DNA of 64,000 nucleotides from Symbiodinium kawagutii (taxonomy: Eukaryota > Sar > Dinophyceae > Suessiales > Symbiodiniaceae): assembly GCA_009767595.1 (NCBI GenBank), contig VSDK01012414.1:142437-206436 (forward strand). The letters run 5' to 3'. Both the position numbers and the translations under genes were made by a program. The notes beneath the pieces are model-generated. The model did no database searches and was not told the origin of the DNA. It saw nothing but the letters and a program-made list of their open reading frames with translations. Shown piece after piece: positions 12,874-25,334 of the stretch (the first letter of the stretch is position 1; every line of letters begins with the position of its first letter).

Positions 12874-14217
12874 ATTTGTTTAACGATGTTCAACCTTTCC
12901 TAATATAGATACTGAAAGGGCACATGTTGGACGGCCTCAGGTCGACCTGGAGCAAGCTGGAGCCGGGCCTCAGGTTGGGAAGCCAGCTGCAGGCCGAGCC
13001 CAAACAATCCATGGTTTCCCAAGCCGCATGGGATCTTTCTTAGGGATTCTTCAAAAAATACGGCCATTTTAGAGAGGCCAAGATCATCCAAGATCTGGAG
13101 GATCGATTGGAGGATTTTGAGCTTGAATGGATTTGGCGCAGTGGTTTTCTTCATTGATTGCTGTGAATGATTAGTTAACAGCTTGCTAATGGTGTATAAT
13201 ATTGGCCCATTGTAGCCATTACCCAGCTATTCATGAGCTACAGCAACTGTCCTTGTAGACGCTCTGTGGGTTTGTCAGGTAGTGTTTTGTTGTCTCTCAG
13301 TGCCAGGTAGCGGAACTGTTTCACTATCGAAAAGGGGGCCCAACGCAGCTCTTCTCATATTTGGAAGGCCAACTACTTCCAGCCATCCCAAAATGCGTGC
13401 GTTGGATAAGGGAACCATCCAAGCGTTTGGGCTGCTATGGGCTGCCAGTATTTCCAGAGTTTTACGGATACAATTCTCCTATTGGGTCAGTTGAAATAAA
13501 GTAGTCCATCTCCACACGTGATTCCTAAACATTCCATGTGAATTTACTCGTCAACCATGTTTTGGGGAAGGGCGGTGCTATACACAGACCCTTCCATTAG
13601 GACACCTTGAGACTTCAAAGATTGACAGACGAACTGTTGCTACTCTCAAGGCCTTTCCAGAGTTTAGGGTCAGCAGACCCTTACCATACATTGTTGTCCT
13701 CCTGTTATTGTCCAGTCATAGCATCGAGTATGACTACCACCTTTAGATACCTTTGGAGTGGATGACTGCCACTGCCAGTATGCAGGATCTCACTTCCACC
13801 TTTAGAGTCCCTACCACCTTTAGATACCTTTAGAGTCACGGTGCAGGTGGTCAGTGCTTTCGCTTTGTTTGGACCTTGGAATCGCAGCTGCTGCCTCGCA
13901 CAAGAGACTTAAGGGTGGCGGCATTTCCGCGCCACTATCGGACAACATGAAGAAGTGTCATGCTTTTGGTCTAATATGTCGAATGTTGACCTCTAACGGT
14001 GGGTTCTCAAAATAGGGGTCCTCCATTTTTGTCGAACCCCTCAAATCAAGCTCAGCAGATTCGCATTCTGTGGGCGCTGATGCTTCTGAGGCAAGGGCGA
14101 ATTCCAGCAACGGGGCACTGGCAACAAACCCGTGGTCTGTTGCAGATGGTCTTGGGTGCCGACGAGGTCGAATCCCTGGCATCGGCATCATGGATTGTTG
14201 TGATGGGAGATCCATTT

Positions 14218-14470
14218 TTGTTAGCCAACTATGACTATTTTTGGTTAATATTAAGAATAGACTAGGGGATATAACCATCAACAATGGTTGATTTTTTATG
14301 GCTATTATGTGGTTAATGATATGGTTAACGAGCTATTTCTGATTAATATTGATCATATGATTAATACTTATGATTCATATTGATTGGTACATACATTTTT
14401 TTGCCAACGATCTATGGTTGATATTAAAAATACACTAGGGGATATGACCATCAACAATGGTTGATGATGG
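14218..14470. repeat. Imperfect direct duplication, AT-rich
   Basis: Two related blocks, 14218-14292 and 14397-14470, share ACTAGGGGATAT followed by ACCATCAACAATGGTTGA. Each contains a CAACAATGGTTG palindrome. Non-coding. Confidence 0.55.
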
Positions 14471-15280
14471 CAATTAATGGTACGTGCATTTTTCCCAGCT
14501 ATTTATGGTTAATATTGATCATACAGCAGACGATGGATAGCAATCGGCAATGGTGGTTGATGATGGCCATAATCCCTGGTTTGACGATGAATTGCTGATG
14601 ATTTACCATGAAATGTAGGAGGTTCATTAATCTGGATCTCCCATGGTGCCACTGGGTAAAGATACGCCTAGACTTGCTAGGTCAACACCCTAGGTGCCTC
14701 ACCATTCATGTTTTTGCGGGGGACTTTGACCAGGAGTCAGCGCTCTTGAGGCTGACGTCTGAAGTCGTGCAACCGCCACGGGCGGCAGCAGCAGCAGCAA
14801 CAACACACCAGAACGATAGGAACGATCGGATGCCAATAGAAGGCACTTGTAGATTGGAGTGGGCTGAACTGATAGGGGGGGTGCTCACAAGCAACTATGG
14901 CGAAGTAACCCGCAATGCCAGGACACAAATGGGCCCAAACTGGATGCCACTCTTGAAGGTTGAAGTTTGAGAGATGTGTTCGTACATTTGGTTCATTCCC
15001 TACTCCCTCCTTTGCAGCTTCAAAAAGCATGCACCCATACTTACATCCCAAACCCATGGCGAAAAACCTACATACCCAATAATTACATGTCATCATTACA
15101 TTTCCACGTGTCCAACAAAGAATTATGCAGGCAGATCAGATGAATAAACCAAGAGAGAGAGAGAGAGATCCACAAGCCACCACTTTAGCTGGAGATTAAC
15201 CATCAATTCAGGGAGGTTGACCATCATTTCACGTGGCCTCCCCTGTGGTTGACCCCTAGGCTTGGGCCTGCAGCATCTTC

Positions 15281-15390
15281 CCATGGATGCCAAGGCCCTG
15301 ACCTACACGGACGAAGGAACCTTCAGGCGTCCGCCGGTGAGATGCGTGCATGAGGCCGGGCAGCTGCCGAAACCGTGGGGGAACCGTGGG
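15281..15390 (+). CDS. Exon-like open segment, unknown
   Basis: ATG-initiated frame beginning MDAKALTYTDEGTFRRPPV and closing at a TGA near 15390. It is short and without a recognised domain. It lies just upstream of a family A element. Confidence 0.25.
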
Positions 15391-15421
15391 GGATGACTGG
15401 GGGACCATGGGAGGTTCGGCA

Positions 15422-15543
15422 TGTGGCTATGGGTCAAGCAGTTAACCAACCAACTACTGGGGGATAATAACCAACCAATAATAAGGAAAACAACGGTTAA
15501 TGATAGGGGAACCAGGGGTACGGGGTTTTGACCCACAGCCATG
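15422..15543 (+). repeat. Family A inverted-repeat element, copy 3
   Basis: Starts TGTGGCTATGGGTCAAGC and ends TTTTGACCCACAGCCATG, with the family core GGGGAACCAGGGGTACGGGG. Ends are inverted repeats of about 15 bp. Confidence 0.8.
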
Positions 15544-16037
15544 TGTTGGGAACCATCGTTGATTCAGCATGGTCATGCCTTTGGAAGGCACGCTCATGCG
15601 TCACAGTGGTTCCCCAAGCCGGGCATGCCTTTCGTGCAGCCTGTCGTGAGGTGGCTCTAGCCCTATGCAAGAAGGCCCTGCCTCATTGGCAGCTTGCAGT
15701 GGCAACCTCAGGCATGAGCCATCCAGGATAGGCGGCAAAGTTTCTAGATCACCCGATATCACCCGGCTAGATGGTCATATGATGTCAATGCGTAAGAGCA
15801 CCTGATTTGTGCTCTTACACTTGCAACATGGGTTTAAAAGGATGGTTTTTATTGGAACTGTATTCGCCCGCTTCTGGTGTGCTTGTGTGTTTGTAGAGAA
15901 GATCGCCCAGAGCGGTGTCTGCGTCACAAATCCACGCTGAGGCAAGTACTGATACTATAGACATAGGCGGCTGCCATACCCAGCATAACTGTGTGTGTTT
16001 TTTACACAGTGCTCCCTACCACCGCCCATGCCACCCG

Positions 16038-16061
16038 CCGCAGCAGCAGCAGCAGCAGCAG
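16038..16061. repeat. (CAG)n microsatellite
   Basis: Run of seven CAG triplets after a GC-rich stretch. Confidence 0.85.
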
Positions 16062-16339
16062 CATGTTCGCTTGCACATAATTTTTGCTATCTACCAGCAT
16101 TTGCATAGATAGTATATTTTCAGACATGTCTTCACAAAACAAAACTGTATCCGCGTGATTTTGGTGATTGAAGCCGAAGACACAGGTCTGTGCCGGTTCA
16201 AGCTGCTTTGCTGGAACTTGTTTCAATAGGAATTTAGGACCTCAAGGGTTTTAAGGATCCTCAAGGATCTCTCTAATTCGCGAAGATCCCTGAGCCAATC
16301 CTGAGCGGCAATTATTGTCCTCCAATGGAGCTTTGCTGG

Positions 16340-16565
16340 GATTCAAGTCTTTTCAGCCAAGGAGCAGATGAAAGACTATACCAACCTGACCAAAGAAGAG
16401 AAGCTGGACTTCCTGTCAAGGACTGCCAGAAGTCACTGGGGAGGGTTGCAACCAGGGTGGCCGCATTCTGTTTGGATATTCCTTCTGGAAGATTGAGGAT
16501 TTCAGCTTGCGGATTGACCATCCGCATCATTGCTGCTGGAATTCGGAGTTTGAACCTGCAGGTTG
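16340..16565 (+). CDS. Two adjoining exon-like segments, unknown
   Basis: An acceptor-like AG precedes a frame reading KEQMKDYTNLTKEEKLDFLS and then RTARSHWG. A second frame from about 16458 reads LFGYSFWKIEDFSLRIDHPH and then HCCWNSEF. Both are protein-like; the frame change between them could be a small intron or a decayed copy. No family is recognised. The next exon-like piece on this strand is at 17221. Confidence 0.3.
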
Positions 16566-16818
16566 ATTGCAGAAACATCCGCTCTGCTACAAGTGACGTG
16601 GCTGACGTGAGACCGGGTAGCTACAACGTGCGATGCTCTTGCGAGTCTGTAGTGAATTAGGTAAACATGAGAGAAAAGTTGGGATGTGGGATATGTTGGG
16701 AATGTAAGGATTCTGGGTCAGAAATATTTGTCACTTGGAGTTTGATTCTTAAAACCCTGGATCCGGAAGCACAGGTTTGGTGATTACTTTCAAGTAAGCT
16801 CTTTGACTCTATGGTAAT

Positions 16819-16909
16819 TTGGTTGGTGGTTTACATGTTCTTTTTCAAATTGTGCAAACAAATGGTTGGTTGACTCATCTTTTTCAAAGGGGTTCAATCC
16901 ACCAACCAG
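16819..16909 (+). repeat. Family C inverted-repeat element
   Basis: Left end TTGGTTGGTGGTTTAC and right end CAATCCACCAACCAG are inverted repeats, with the ATGGTTGGTTGACTCATCTT core typical of the family. Confidence 0.65.
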
Positions 16910-17220
16910 TTCCAACCAGTTCATCATTAGTAGTGAATCAATGACGAGGTGGTGACCAATCATCAACCAGTACTCTGCGAGGGGTAGTGTTCAGCCATGT
17001 TTCCAGGTGAAGGTAGGCTTCAACCAAGGCCCAAGGCCGTAGCACTGTTGCTGGCTTGGAGAGTGACGATGAGGACCTGAGATCAGCTCGTGCAGCGGCT
17101 TGGACCTGCACCGTTCGGCTCAGCATGGCCTGAGATCAACCATTCACAGTGAGATCAGCTTGTTTTCTGATGTTTTCTGATGTTTTCTGCACTTTTTTTC
17201 AGATTTTTTGACATAAACTG

Positions 17221-17345
17221 CGCCAGTCTTTCACCGAAATCGCGAAAAAGCAACTTGAGCAGATGGAGAAGTCTTCCAGTCACTCCCTTCAGGAGGTTGG
17301 AGTTGAGCAACTGCAGCTCACAGCTCAAGACATTTTGGCCGGAAG
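17221..17345 (+). CDS. Exon-like segment, helical, unknown
   Basis: One + frame reads QSFTEIAKKQLEQMEKSSSH followed by SLQEVGVEQLQLTAQDILAG, a Gln/Glu-rich helical sequence. It may continue the transcript suggested at 16340-16565. Family unknown. Confidence 0.3.
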
Positions 17346-18299
17346 GTGCCACAGGGAAAGGGTGGGTGACTCATGCGCCGGCCTTGCAGCATTGCATAGA
17401 TGGCAGATAGCAGGAGCAGAAACACGTAATATCATGTAGTAGGGAAATGTGGTGACCACATCCGCACGTGACCCCCTAGTGACCATTCCACCAGAATAGC
17501 ACCCCTTGTCACGTGGTTCGCGCGTTTGTTTGGGGGTGCCTGGATGGTCGTTGCATGCTCAGCCAGGAACTGTGTCGACACCAATCGGCTCCTACAGCTT
17601 CTTGCGTGTCGTGTTCTGGGTTTGAGCCTTTGGATCCTGTTGATCATCAATCTGCACATGTGAAACTATATAGCTGATAGAATCTTCTAGATGTGGATCC
17701 AGTGACAGCATATGAAGCATTTAGATCCACATCATGAAGCACTGGATCCACACCATGTGTGTCCAAAAATCATGAAGCATCTATGCTTGTGCGGTGACCG
17801 ATCCATGATTCTTGTCGGTTCCCTCAGGCCTGGGCGAGGCGGCACAGTGGGTTGGACGTTGGCGCTTGCAGTGCCCGGGTGGCGCTGGTCCTGTGGGTGG
17901 TCGTGGTGATGATGCTGTTGATGGCCGGATGACCAGATACCGCCTACATGTCCATGCCATGATTTTCAATGTCTGCTTGTGTTGGTGCAGATGGTTCGCG
18001 AAACGGGGGAGCTATCAAACATTGCAATCTCCAAAACCCTGCAGGGCAAAGCTGAAGTTGGATGTTGGAGACGCACCCTTTCAGAGGCTAACAACCTCTT
18101 CGCTGGAACCTTCCCCCAAGGAAAAAATAGGCGAAATAGGGACGTTTTCTTGGAGAGGGCCATTTGCTTCAGCCAAAAGGTACCAGCTGGCTGGTGAGGC
18201 TTGGCACTGGTATGCAACAACCTCAGCTGTCGTGGGGTGCTGCCCAGGGATCGGGTCCTCTTCAGGTGCTCAGCTGGTACCGCCGTTACCCGACTGACC

Positions 18300-19340
18300 G
18301 ACCAGGACGGTGACTTCGATGGCAGCAGCAGAACAGAGAAGGCCACGGGTGCTTCAGCTGTCAGATGACATTTCCAGATTGTACAATTACCAGGGGCCAG
18401 GATGGACCCGGCGTGATATACATAGTGAGTCAATATAGGCCATTTGACATCATTTGACTATGGTTCTATTTGCCACAACTGGTAGTTACCCCAGCTTCCG
18501 CAAACTTAGCCATCTAGGGGGCACTATAATTGGTAGAGGTGGTGGGAACCGCTGGCAGCCAAGAGTTCCACGAGTGATTCGATGCTGAAGTTTTGACCCG
18601 CTTGTGGCAGGGTCAAGTCGTTCAGCTGCCGAAACCTCTTCGGGTGGCTTGCAACGGGGAAGGGATGCTGGCAGCTGCTGAGCAAGGATTGAGGTCGCTG
18701 CTGAAATTCAGATCCCCAAAACCTGGCTGCTAGCTTTGTCCAAAATAGATTGGGGAAACAGGGGAAAGCTGTTCTCAGTCCACTGGATATTTTAGCAGTC
18801 GCTGAGACCAAACTGAGAATCAGAAAAAAGGAAAGAGAGAGGGAGAGAGAGAGAGAGAGATATAGGTATAGTTAATGATACTTAGAGGTTGGATATGTTA
18901 AATCGAGGCGCGGATATGCGATGATGCCCCAATGTGTTCGAAGTTGTTGGCAAGTCCCCTCCCCTGTCCTGTCTCTCGTGAGGCCAGCAAAGTGCGCATT
19001 TGCCCAGTGGAATGGTCAGGAAGCCCATATCCAGCAAGCCATTGCTTGCCTCAAGCATGCTTGTGACCATGACCGCTCATATGCCATCAATTTCTTGGAC
19101 GGACACGGACATCACGGACCTGTTCCCAAAAAAGCACTCAGTTGGCTGGTGGAGACCAAAAGGCGTAAGGGGTTTGATAGCAACCCAGGCACGTACGTCC
19201 AGCTTTGCGACTAGAGATTTTTGCCAGAACCTCAGAGCCTCAGAGTAGTTCAGAACTAGGGTTTTTCGTCAGAGACGGTCTCCTTCGCACGTTGGCATGT
19301 CAGGCATCAGGAACTCCCATTGCATTTCGGATCAGACTTT
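18300..19340. other. No confident gene
   Basis: An open + frame at about 18580-18740 (LTRLWQGQVVQLPKPLRVA...) looks partly protein-like but has no recognised family. A GA-rich tract lies at 18832-18860. The 5' region or promoter of the aminotransferase should lie at the right end, but no TATA-like or other signal stands out. Confidence 0.4.
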
Positions 19341-19345
19341 TGGCT

Positions 19346-22300
19346 ATGGAGGGCGTGCCTCCCTGTGGTGTGCGGCCATCTTTGCTGGAGCGATTTTTTG
19401 CCAAATATGAATTCACATGTCGCCATCTCAGAAGTGCCGATGTCTAACCAGAGCCAAGCAGCTAGGACAATGGCGTGCAACACTTGCGGTAGATACATTG
19501 ATGGAATATGCAGACCTTTCATGTGGGTGGAAGACTTCACGAACATTTAAAGCCTGCGTGATTCCTCCAGGGGCATTTTGGATCGTTTAGCCCGATGATA
19601 ACCGTGTTGAATTCCACCTGTAAGAAGAGATTGCGAGACCACGAGGAGCTTTGTCAAATGCTTTATTTGCGGAGTCAATCCGTCTTTGTGAACGTACAGG
19701 GTGTCAACTAGACATGAAGAGATCGAGAAGAATGATACCAGAATCATGAATGATGACATAATGACATATAATGACTAGCCAGATTCGTATTTCTCAAGCT
19801 CTTCATGCCCCTAACCACGCGCTCCCCCTCGCGCCCTGTGCAACGGCACCGGCGCAGGTCAGTATCAGCTGAGCTGCTCCGACTGCCAAGCCTGGAGCAC
19901 ACAGGAGGTCTTGGCCCAGGCTAGCGATGAAGAAAGGACGCTGTGGGTTCCTGGGAGGCACTGGGACACCCACCAAGCAACTGGTGCGGTGCTAGGGCGA
20001 CCATTTCGTTCAGGAATTCAAGGTGTAGGTGGTGCAGATGGTGTAGATGGTGCAGGTGGTGCGGATGGTGCAGATTCAAATTAAGAATGCTATAGAATGC
20101 TGATTTTGTGAGAACACGTGAGCAAACATAAGGTTCACAAAGTTGGGGATAGCACGTGTCCAATGCATTGCCGCACTCAGGATGAAGCCACCCTGGGCTA
20201 CACGGAGACCTTGGGTCACCCGCTGCTACTGCAAGCCATTTGGCAACGATACCGGTCAAAAGTGGAGGAGCACCAACCAACGGGTGGTGAACTGCCGCTG
20301 GATGTCAAGGAGCAAACTGCGGTGAGCATCACGGCGTGCGTGCTGGGCTCAAGACGGAAACGCTACTGTCTGGACAACCTGAGGGATGGTTGCTCAGGCA
20401 TCATGGATGGATACTGCAAGCAGCGTAAGGATAGATCATGATAAACTCTGAGATGATAAATATTGATTGTAAGATCTTGGAAGATTCTTCAACGCGGCTC
20501 CTCTTTGGATATATTTTATAGATGACAAATCCAGGGATGGTGCCAGAGGAGGCTTCTACTGCTCGCTCCCATGGGCAGGAAAAAAAAATCCCCCTGGTTC
20601 CAATAAAAACTTGCCACGTGACATGGCGCGGTGCCAAGGTGCCAGTGGAGGGCATCTACATTGCCATGACTCAGCTGCTGGAGCCGGGTGATGTTGTCAT
20701 CGCCATGGATCCAGTGCCTGGGTCTGTTAGGGGCGAGGCCACAGGAGCCAGGGGTATCCAGTGCTATTTATACATCCCCTCAAAGGGGGAGTGAGGTCAG
20801 GAGCAGCTCCCAGGAGTGGCCACCAACCAAGTGGTAACATATGTTACTGCCATGGAAGGCTCTTAGTTTTACGTGCAGCTCCTTGGGAGGTTTGGAATGC
20901 CGGGGTCCTGGGAACGAACAAAGATCGTGAACCGTGGGTTGTTGATCGCGCAGCATCGCCAACTGGTCGGATACCATGGATTTACGACGCAGGACGTAAC
21001 TCCCGTTTCTGAACCAATAAAGGACAAGTAGCTATCACAGGAAGTAAAGCAAGAAAATTTGTTCAAAGCACGTGCACCTGGGTCCCTCAAAAGTTGGGGT
21101 CGGTCAATGCCTGGCATCCATGGGCCTAACCCAATCCCTCGCACTAAACAGTGGTACCAACTCACCACTGAACCACGCAACAGAAAAGCTTCGTGCACCC
21201 CAAGGCCTACCAGGCCTTGACCGAGATTGCTCGGAGCCGGGGGTGCGAAATCGTCTCATGGAAGCCGCACCTAGTCGGGTCACGGGCCTTGGGGGCCTTG
21301 GCCGTTCTAATCCTGGTGGCTGGTGGTTGTTTTCCGTAGTATCTTATTAACAAATGCTTGGTTGACTTGCGCATATTTTTTCATAGGGGTGGTTCAAGCA
21401 CCAACCCGGCTGGTTCTTGTAACAAGGGAAAGTGAGCATGAAGTTGTGCGGGGTTGAACATGCTGGCTAACTCGAGTTTCATCCGAGCTGCGCGGCGTGC
21501 AGTTCAATGGTTAGTATGGATGAAGCCCATGGGGGTAGCCATGGCAAATGGTGGTTTTTCAAAATAGGGGTACCCCAAAATCATCAAGTTTAATAACCAT
21601 TCATAATACGAACCATTGTGGGTATACCCCTATTTCGAGAAGCCACCTATGGATCCGTTGGAATCCATTTGAGTCAATTTCTAGAAAAAATTGTCGAACT
21701 ACTCGATCCAATTTCTTTTGCCCACCCCTATTGAGTAGGTTTTGAAGTTGGCTCTCCAGGAGAGTCATCCACAATTTTGTAGCAAGGGTTGGAACGTGCC
21801 CCCTTGCTGGTTTGCTATTGGCCGAATTTCCGACGGTCAAAATTTCAATTTGGTGGTGCAGCAAGCGATTTTGACGGCAACCTGCATGAGAGTGATCAGA
21901 TGTGCTCAGCAAGTTTGCTTGGCTGGCTGATTTGTTGAGGAATATTTGGGTGTTTCCCAAAATAGGGGTACCCCCAAATCATCCATTTATAGTCATTTAT
22001 AGTAATAAACCAACCATTTTTGGGGGTCCCCTATTTTGAGAAACAACCATTTGCAACCCACTTCTGTTTGTATTTGTGATGCTTGTTTTGGCAAATGCTG
22101 TTGGCCAGCAAGGCAATACGACGCAGACAACTTTTGGGACTTCCGATTGGAGGACCTGAAATTCCTTTTGCAGCAGTGCTTGCAAGATCGTAAGCGCTTA
22201 AAGAAGCTCGGACTTGAAGAACAGCAACGTTGACAGGGGGTGCTTTTGTTTCTCAATGTGGTGGGTTCAATTTGATCTATTTTGCTCATTCCGAGACATC

Positions 22301-25300
22301 GTTGCTTTGATGAGGATTCTTTCCAGCATCCTGCACTAAGGATGTTGATAATCAATTCCCCTCACAATCCAACAGGAGAGACCTGGCGGATGTTGTCGTT
22401 CGGGGAAAGTTGCAAGACCTTGCAGCCCTCAATCTGCAAGGAAATAGCCCTGCCACGCGAATCATGTCAGGCAATTGGCCACCTCAAATGTTCATTGCCG
22501 CATCAGTGCCGAATGGTTCTCAGATGGCATGTCAATGAGTGTTCAAAAAGAGTGAAATGGTTGTTCAAAGATTGCTGAAAAGCTGCCCTATGCTTCCAGT
22601 TCCTATTAGTAGGTAGCCAGCTGGTTTCTACCCTTGATGTTTGGGGTTGGTCACCAAAACATCGTCACCTGAAGCAAGGGGTTGAACTATGTTGAGATCA
22701 TGGATGGTTGGTCACTGGCGGCTCGCTGCAGGAGTTTCTTTCAGTCAAGGCGATTTGGATCAAATCTTTGGATGGCTCGAGAAGCTGGATGAGATGCCCA
22801 TCCTTTTCTCTGATGAGAAGCTGGGCACGCGGCATGGGCCGCGGGGGTATTCCAAGCTACCCAGGGGGAGCGATTCGGAGCAGGGAGTGTGGTGAAGAGA
22901 TGGGTGCATCCAACAACCAACCAACCTCCTACCCGGGTACCTGATGGAAGGGAGGTATATCTAGCAGTTGATAGCCAAGGAGCAGGCGGATACGAGCAAT
23001 CATCAGTTGGAAGAAGATTCCGACTGTGGCATTGCTCAAGGTTTGACATTCGTGGTGCGCCATATACGGCACTGTTCAATGGCAGCCCCGCGGTGGCGGC
23101 CGATCTGTGGCATAGCTTGGAACCTGTGGTCATTAGCTGACAGGGGATGATGGATGTGGACACCTAGCAGTTGGGACGTTTCTGATGTTGGAAGGTTGGG
23201 AGGTTCGGAGGCTGGTTGCTAGTGCTACAAATTGAGCCAATTGTAACATGGCATGGTTCGGAGTTCCAAGTGTGATGAAAGGACCTGGAAGCCAAGTAGG
23301 GCTATGGTCCATCGTGTCTTTGCGATCCCCTCTTGGTTCAGGGTTCATGTTCGAAGTATTGTGTGATATTGTGTGCATTTCGTGTGGATGCTGAAAAGAT
23401 CCGCGCTGGCAAGAGCGTACGGTGTGTATGGTGATGTGGCCAACCTCAAAATGAGGTGGCCTTGACCATGGACACCTTGTTTTGCTATGTTTTGCTGCAA
23501 ACATTTGGTGGTTTCTCAAAATAGGGAACAACCAAACTGGTTGGCTTATTTCTACAAATGGTCGATTAAAGGCTGATAACTGGGGGTACTAATCGACCAT
23601 TTATATCAACAAACAGCCATTGATAATCTATACTATAGTCTATATACTTATATAGTAGACATCTTGTGAGAAATCTATTAGATTTCATCTTTTGAGAAAC
23701 TGAATCCACCATAATTTGAGAAACAGCCATTTCTCCACTCACCGTCCGCTCCAAGGATGTACAACGCCATGCTGGGGGAAGTTCCGCCCACCATTGCGGG
23801 ACGGCGCAATTCTATCGCCCTGTCGGGTCTCTCCAAGCCCTGGGGGATGCCGGGCTTACGCCTGGGATGGCTCATGGTGGAAAACCGTCACTTGAAGCAG
23901 CCATGGGCACCAGGTCCTTGCAGACTCCTCCCTATGCTTCTAGATGCGCACCCTCTCATGGTCAGGTCCCTGTGTTAGTAGGTAACTGGAATGAGTACCT
24001 ACTAGAATGTGTCGAAAGGATTGTTTTTAGGATTATTGAAAGGATTGCCTACTGGAATGGCAACTGGAAGCATAGGGTATTGCATACTTATACCTATTGG
24101 AGATTTTGCATTACAGTGGTGTCGAACCCGATGTGAACAATAACCAGCTGCCAGTTTTTGCTTCGCAAGATCCTTCCAATGTTGAAATCACGCGAGGTAA
24201 GCATTTTGAGAAGATTGTGGCATTGCGGGATTACACTACGTTGTGCCTTCCAGTGCACAGTGAGATTCTCGCAATCATTGCTTTGCATGGTGCGGAGGCA
24301 TTTCTGAAACGCAACCGACAGATTTGCAACGAGAACTACCAGATTTTGAAGGCTTGGGGATGACCAAATTGGACAAAAAGTGTTCAGAATGCTTTTGTTT
24401 CCCCCACTCGGTTCTTGCTGGCTGGTGGTTTTACACATTTATATTTCCGCAGTAAGTATCACAAAAGGTGGGCTGGTTGACCAACATTTTCATAAGGGTG
24501 GTTCAACCACCAAGCAGCTTGCCCTCCTTGGACTCACAAAGAATTCAACCGCGCCCAGGATTTCCTACTGAGGATGTCCGACTGGTTCTATCCCTTGGCT
24601 CAAGAGAAGGCCGCAGAACGTTGGGCACCGCCCCTGCCTTCATGGTGCGCCTCCACCGTGTTCCCGCGCTTGAAGTCTCCACTGGGAGGTGTGACCTGGC
24701 AGGGACCCTTAAGTGAACAGCTGGAGACGCCAACGGCGCTGGCAGAACATTTGGCGCAGCTTGGCAGGCAACATTTGTTGAAGCGTGCTGTAGGTTGGTA
24801 GGTGAAGTACGGCGACCTTTGGACATTTCAATATTCTTCTATACAAGTGAATTGATGTATGTGGGTGTGATGTGCGCGCTCTTTTGTTTCGGAGCCGACT
24901 GTGTTGGATGGTTCCAGTTGACTTTCCCAACATCAAGACCTGGAGTCCAACGGCTGTCGAAGGCAACTGTGATCGGAGGGCCAAACGATGGCTCCACTCA
25001 GACCGTTTCAACACTGAATACCCCAAAGCCGGGATGATTTTATGGTGGTCTTAGTGTCGATCTATTACTACAGTATAGGAAAGGATTGAATGGTGAAATG
25101 ATCCTGATCACAAAGAAGCATTCACCATGTCACCTGGAAAAGCAAGCCCGCCAAAATTGTTTTGCTCCTTTGCCCTTGAGGTCTGACTACGGCATTTGCA
25201 TGATTGTCAGCGATAAGTTCGAGTTTGATTGCCCTGGTGTGCGCTTCGGCATTGGCATCGCCAGCTTTCCGCAATCTTTGCAAAAGTTGGAGGAGGCGCT

Positions 25301-25334
25301 AAACGACATCCGGGAGAAGTCCCAAGTACACTAG
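19346..25334 (+). CDS. PLP-dependent aminotransferase, class I/II, 12 exons
   Basis: Predicted to transfer an amino group using pyridoxal phosphate (fold type I, AAT-like). My exon model is 19346-19418, 19858-19925, 20181-20321, 20639-20713, 21205-21266, 22113-22185, 22327-22391, 22745-22816, 23756-23886, 24170-24351, 24559-24767 and 25181-25334. It totals 1305 bases, in frame, giving 434 residues ending at TAG. Landmarks in order: LERFFAKYEF near the N-terminus; LGYTETLGHPLL; EGIYIAMTQLLEPGDVV; INSPHNPTG with the cofactor Asn; FSDEMYN with Asp and Tyr; SGLSKPWGMPGLRLGW with the Schiff-base Lys; RDYTTLC; and PGVRFGIG with the carboxylate-binding Arg. Length and order fit the family (about 390-430 residues). 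The first ATG is chosen because it opens the exon in frame; an upstream exon is possible. Several donors are GC or GA, so individual borders may shift by a few bases. Substrate unknown; overall plan resembles capreomycidine-synthase-like aminotransferases. Confidence 0.87.
20021..20075. repeat. GGTG(N)AGAT 9-bp tandem repeat in an intron
   Basis: Degenerate GGTGTAGAT/GGTGCAGGT units inside the second aminotransferase intron (19926-20180). Confidence 0.7.
21317..21413 (+). repeat. Family C element inside an aminotransferase intron
   Basis: Begins TGGCTGGTGGTTGTTTTC, carries GGTTGACTTGCGCATATTTT and ends AAGCACCAACCCGG. It lies in the intron between exons 5 and 6 (21267-22112). Confidence 0.7.
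21551..21646 (+). repeat. Family B inverted-repeat element
   Basis: Left end GTGGTTTTTCAAAATAGGGG and right end CCCCTATTTCGAGAAGCCAC are inverted repeats of about 20 bp. It lies in the same intron as the family C copy at 21317. Confidence 0.75.
21949..22049 (+). repeat. Family B inverted-repeat element
   Basis: Left end GGTGTTTCCCAAAATAGGGG and right end CCCCTATTTTGAGAAACAAC. The interior CAAATCATCCATTTATAGTC matches the copy at 60297. It is the second family B copy within one intron. Confidence 0.75.
23507..23730 (+). repeat. Family B element, long or composite copy
   Basis: Starts TTGGTGGTTTCTCAAAATAG and ends TTTGAGAAACAGCCAT. At about 220 bp it is twice the usual size, with an internal second TTTTGAGAAACTG end at about 23690, suggesting nested copies. 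It sits at the 3' end of the intron before the catalytic-lysine exon (23756). Confidence 0.55.
24418..24518 (+). repeat. Family C element filling half of an intron
   Basis: Begins CTGGCTGGTGGTTTTACAC and ends GTTCAACCACCAAGCAG. The aminotransferase intron that holds it (24352-24558) is only 207 bp. Confidence 0.65.

Larger units (their letters stand above)
10750..15280. other. Non-coding stretch with repeats
   Basis: Nothing recognisable as a gene. It contains a family C element (11122-11228), an (ACTT)10 run (11466-11505), a (TCA)17 run (12823-12873), a twice-repeated CACCTTTAGATACCTTT block (13735-13840), an AT-rich imperfect duplication (14218-14470) and a short GCA run near 14787. Longer open frames (for example 11636-12154) have no recognisable domain. 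Confidence 0.5.

Noticed and set aside
12623..12883. Protein with a run of 17 histidines
   Set aside because: The run is a TCA microsatellite; the rest of the frame has no coding signal.
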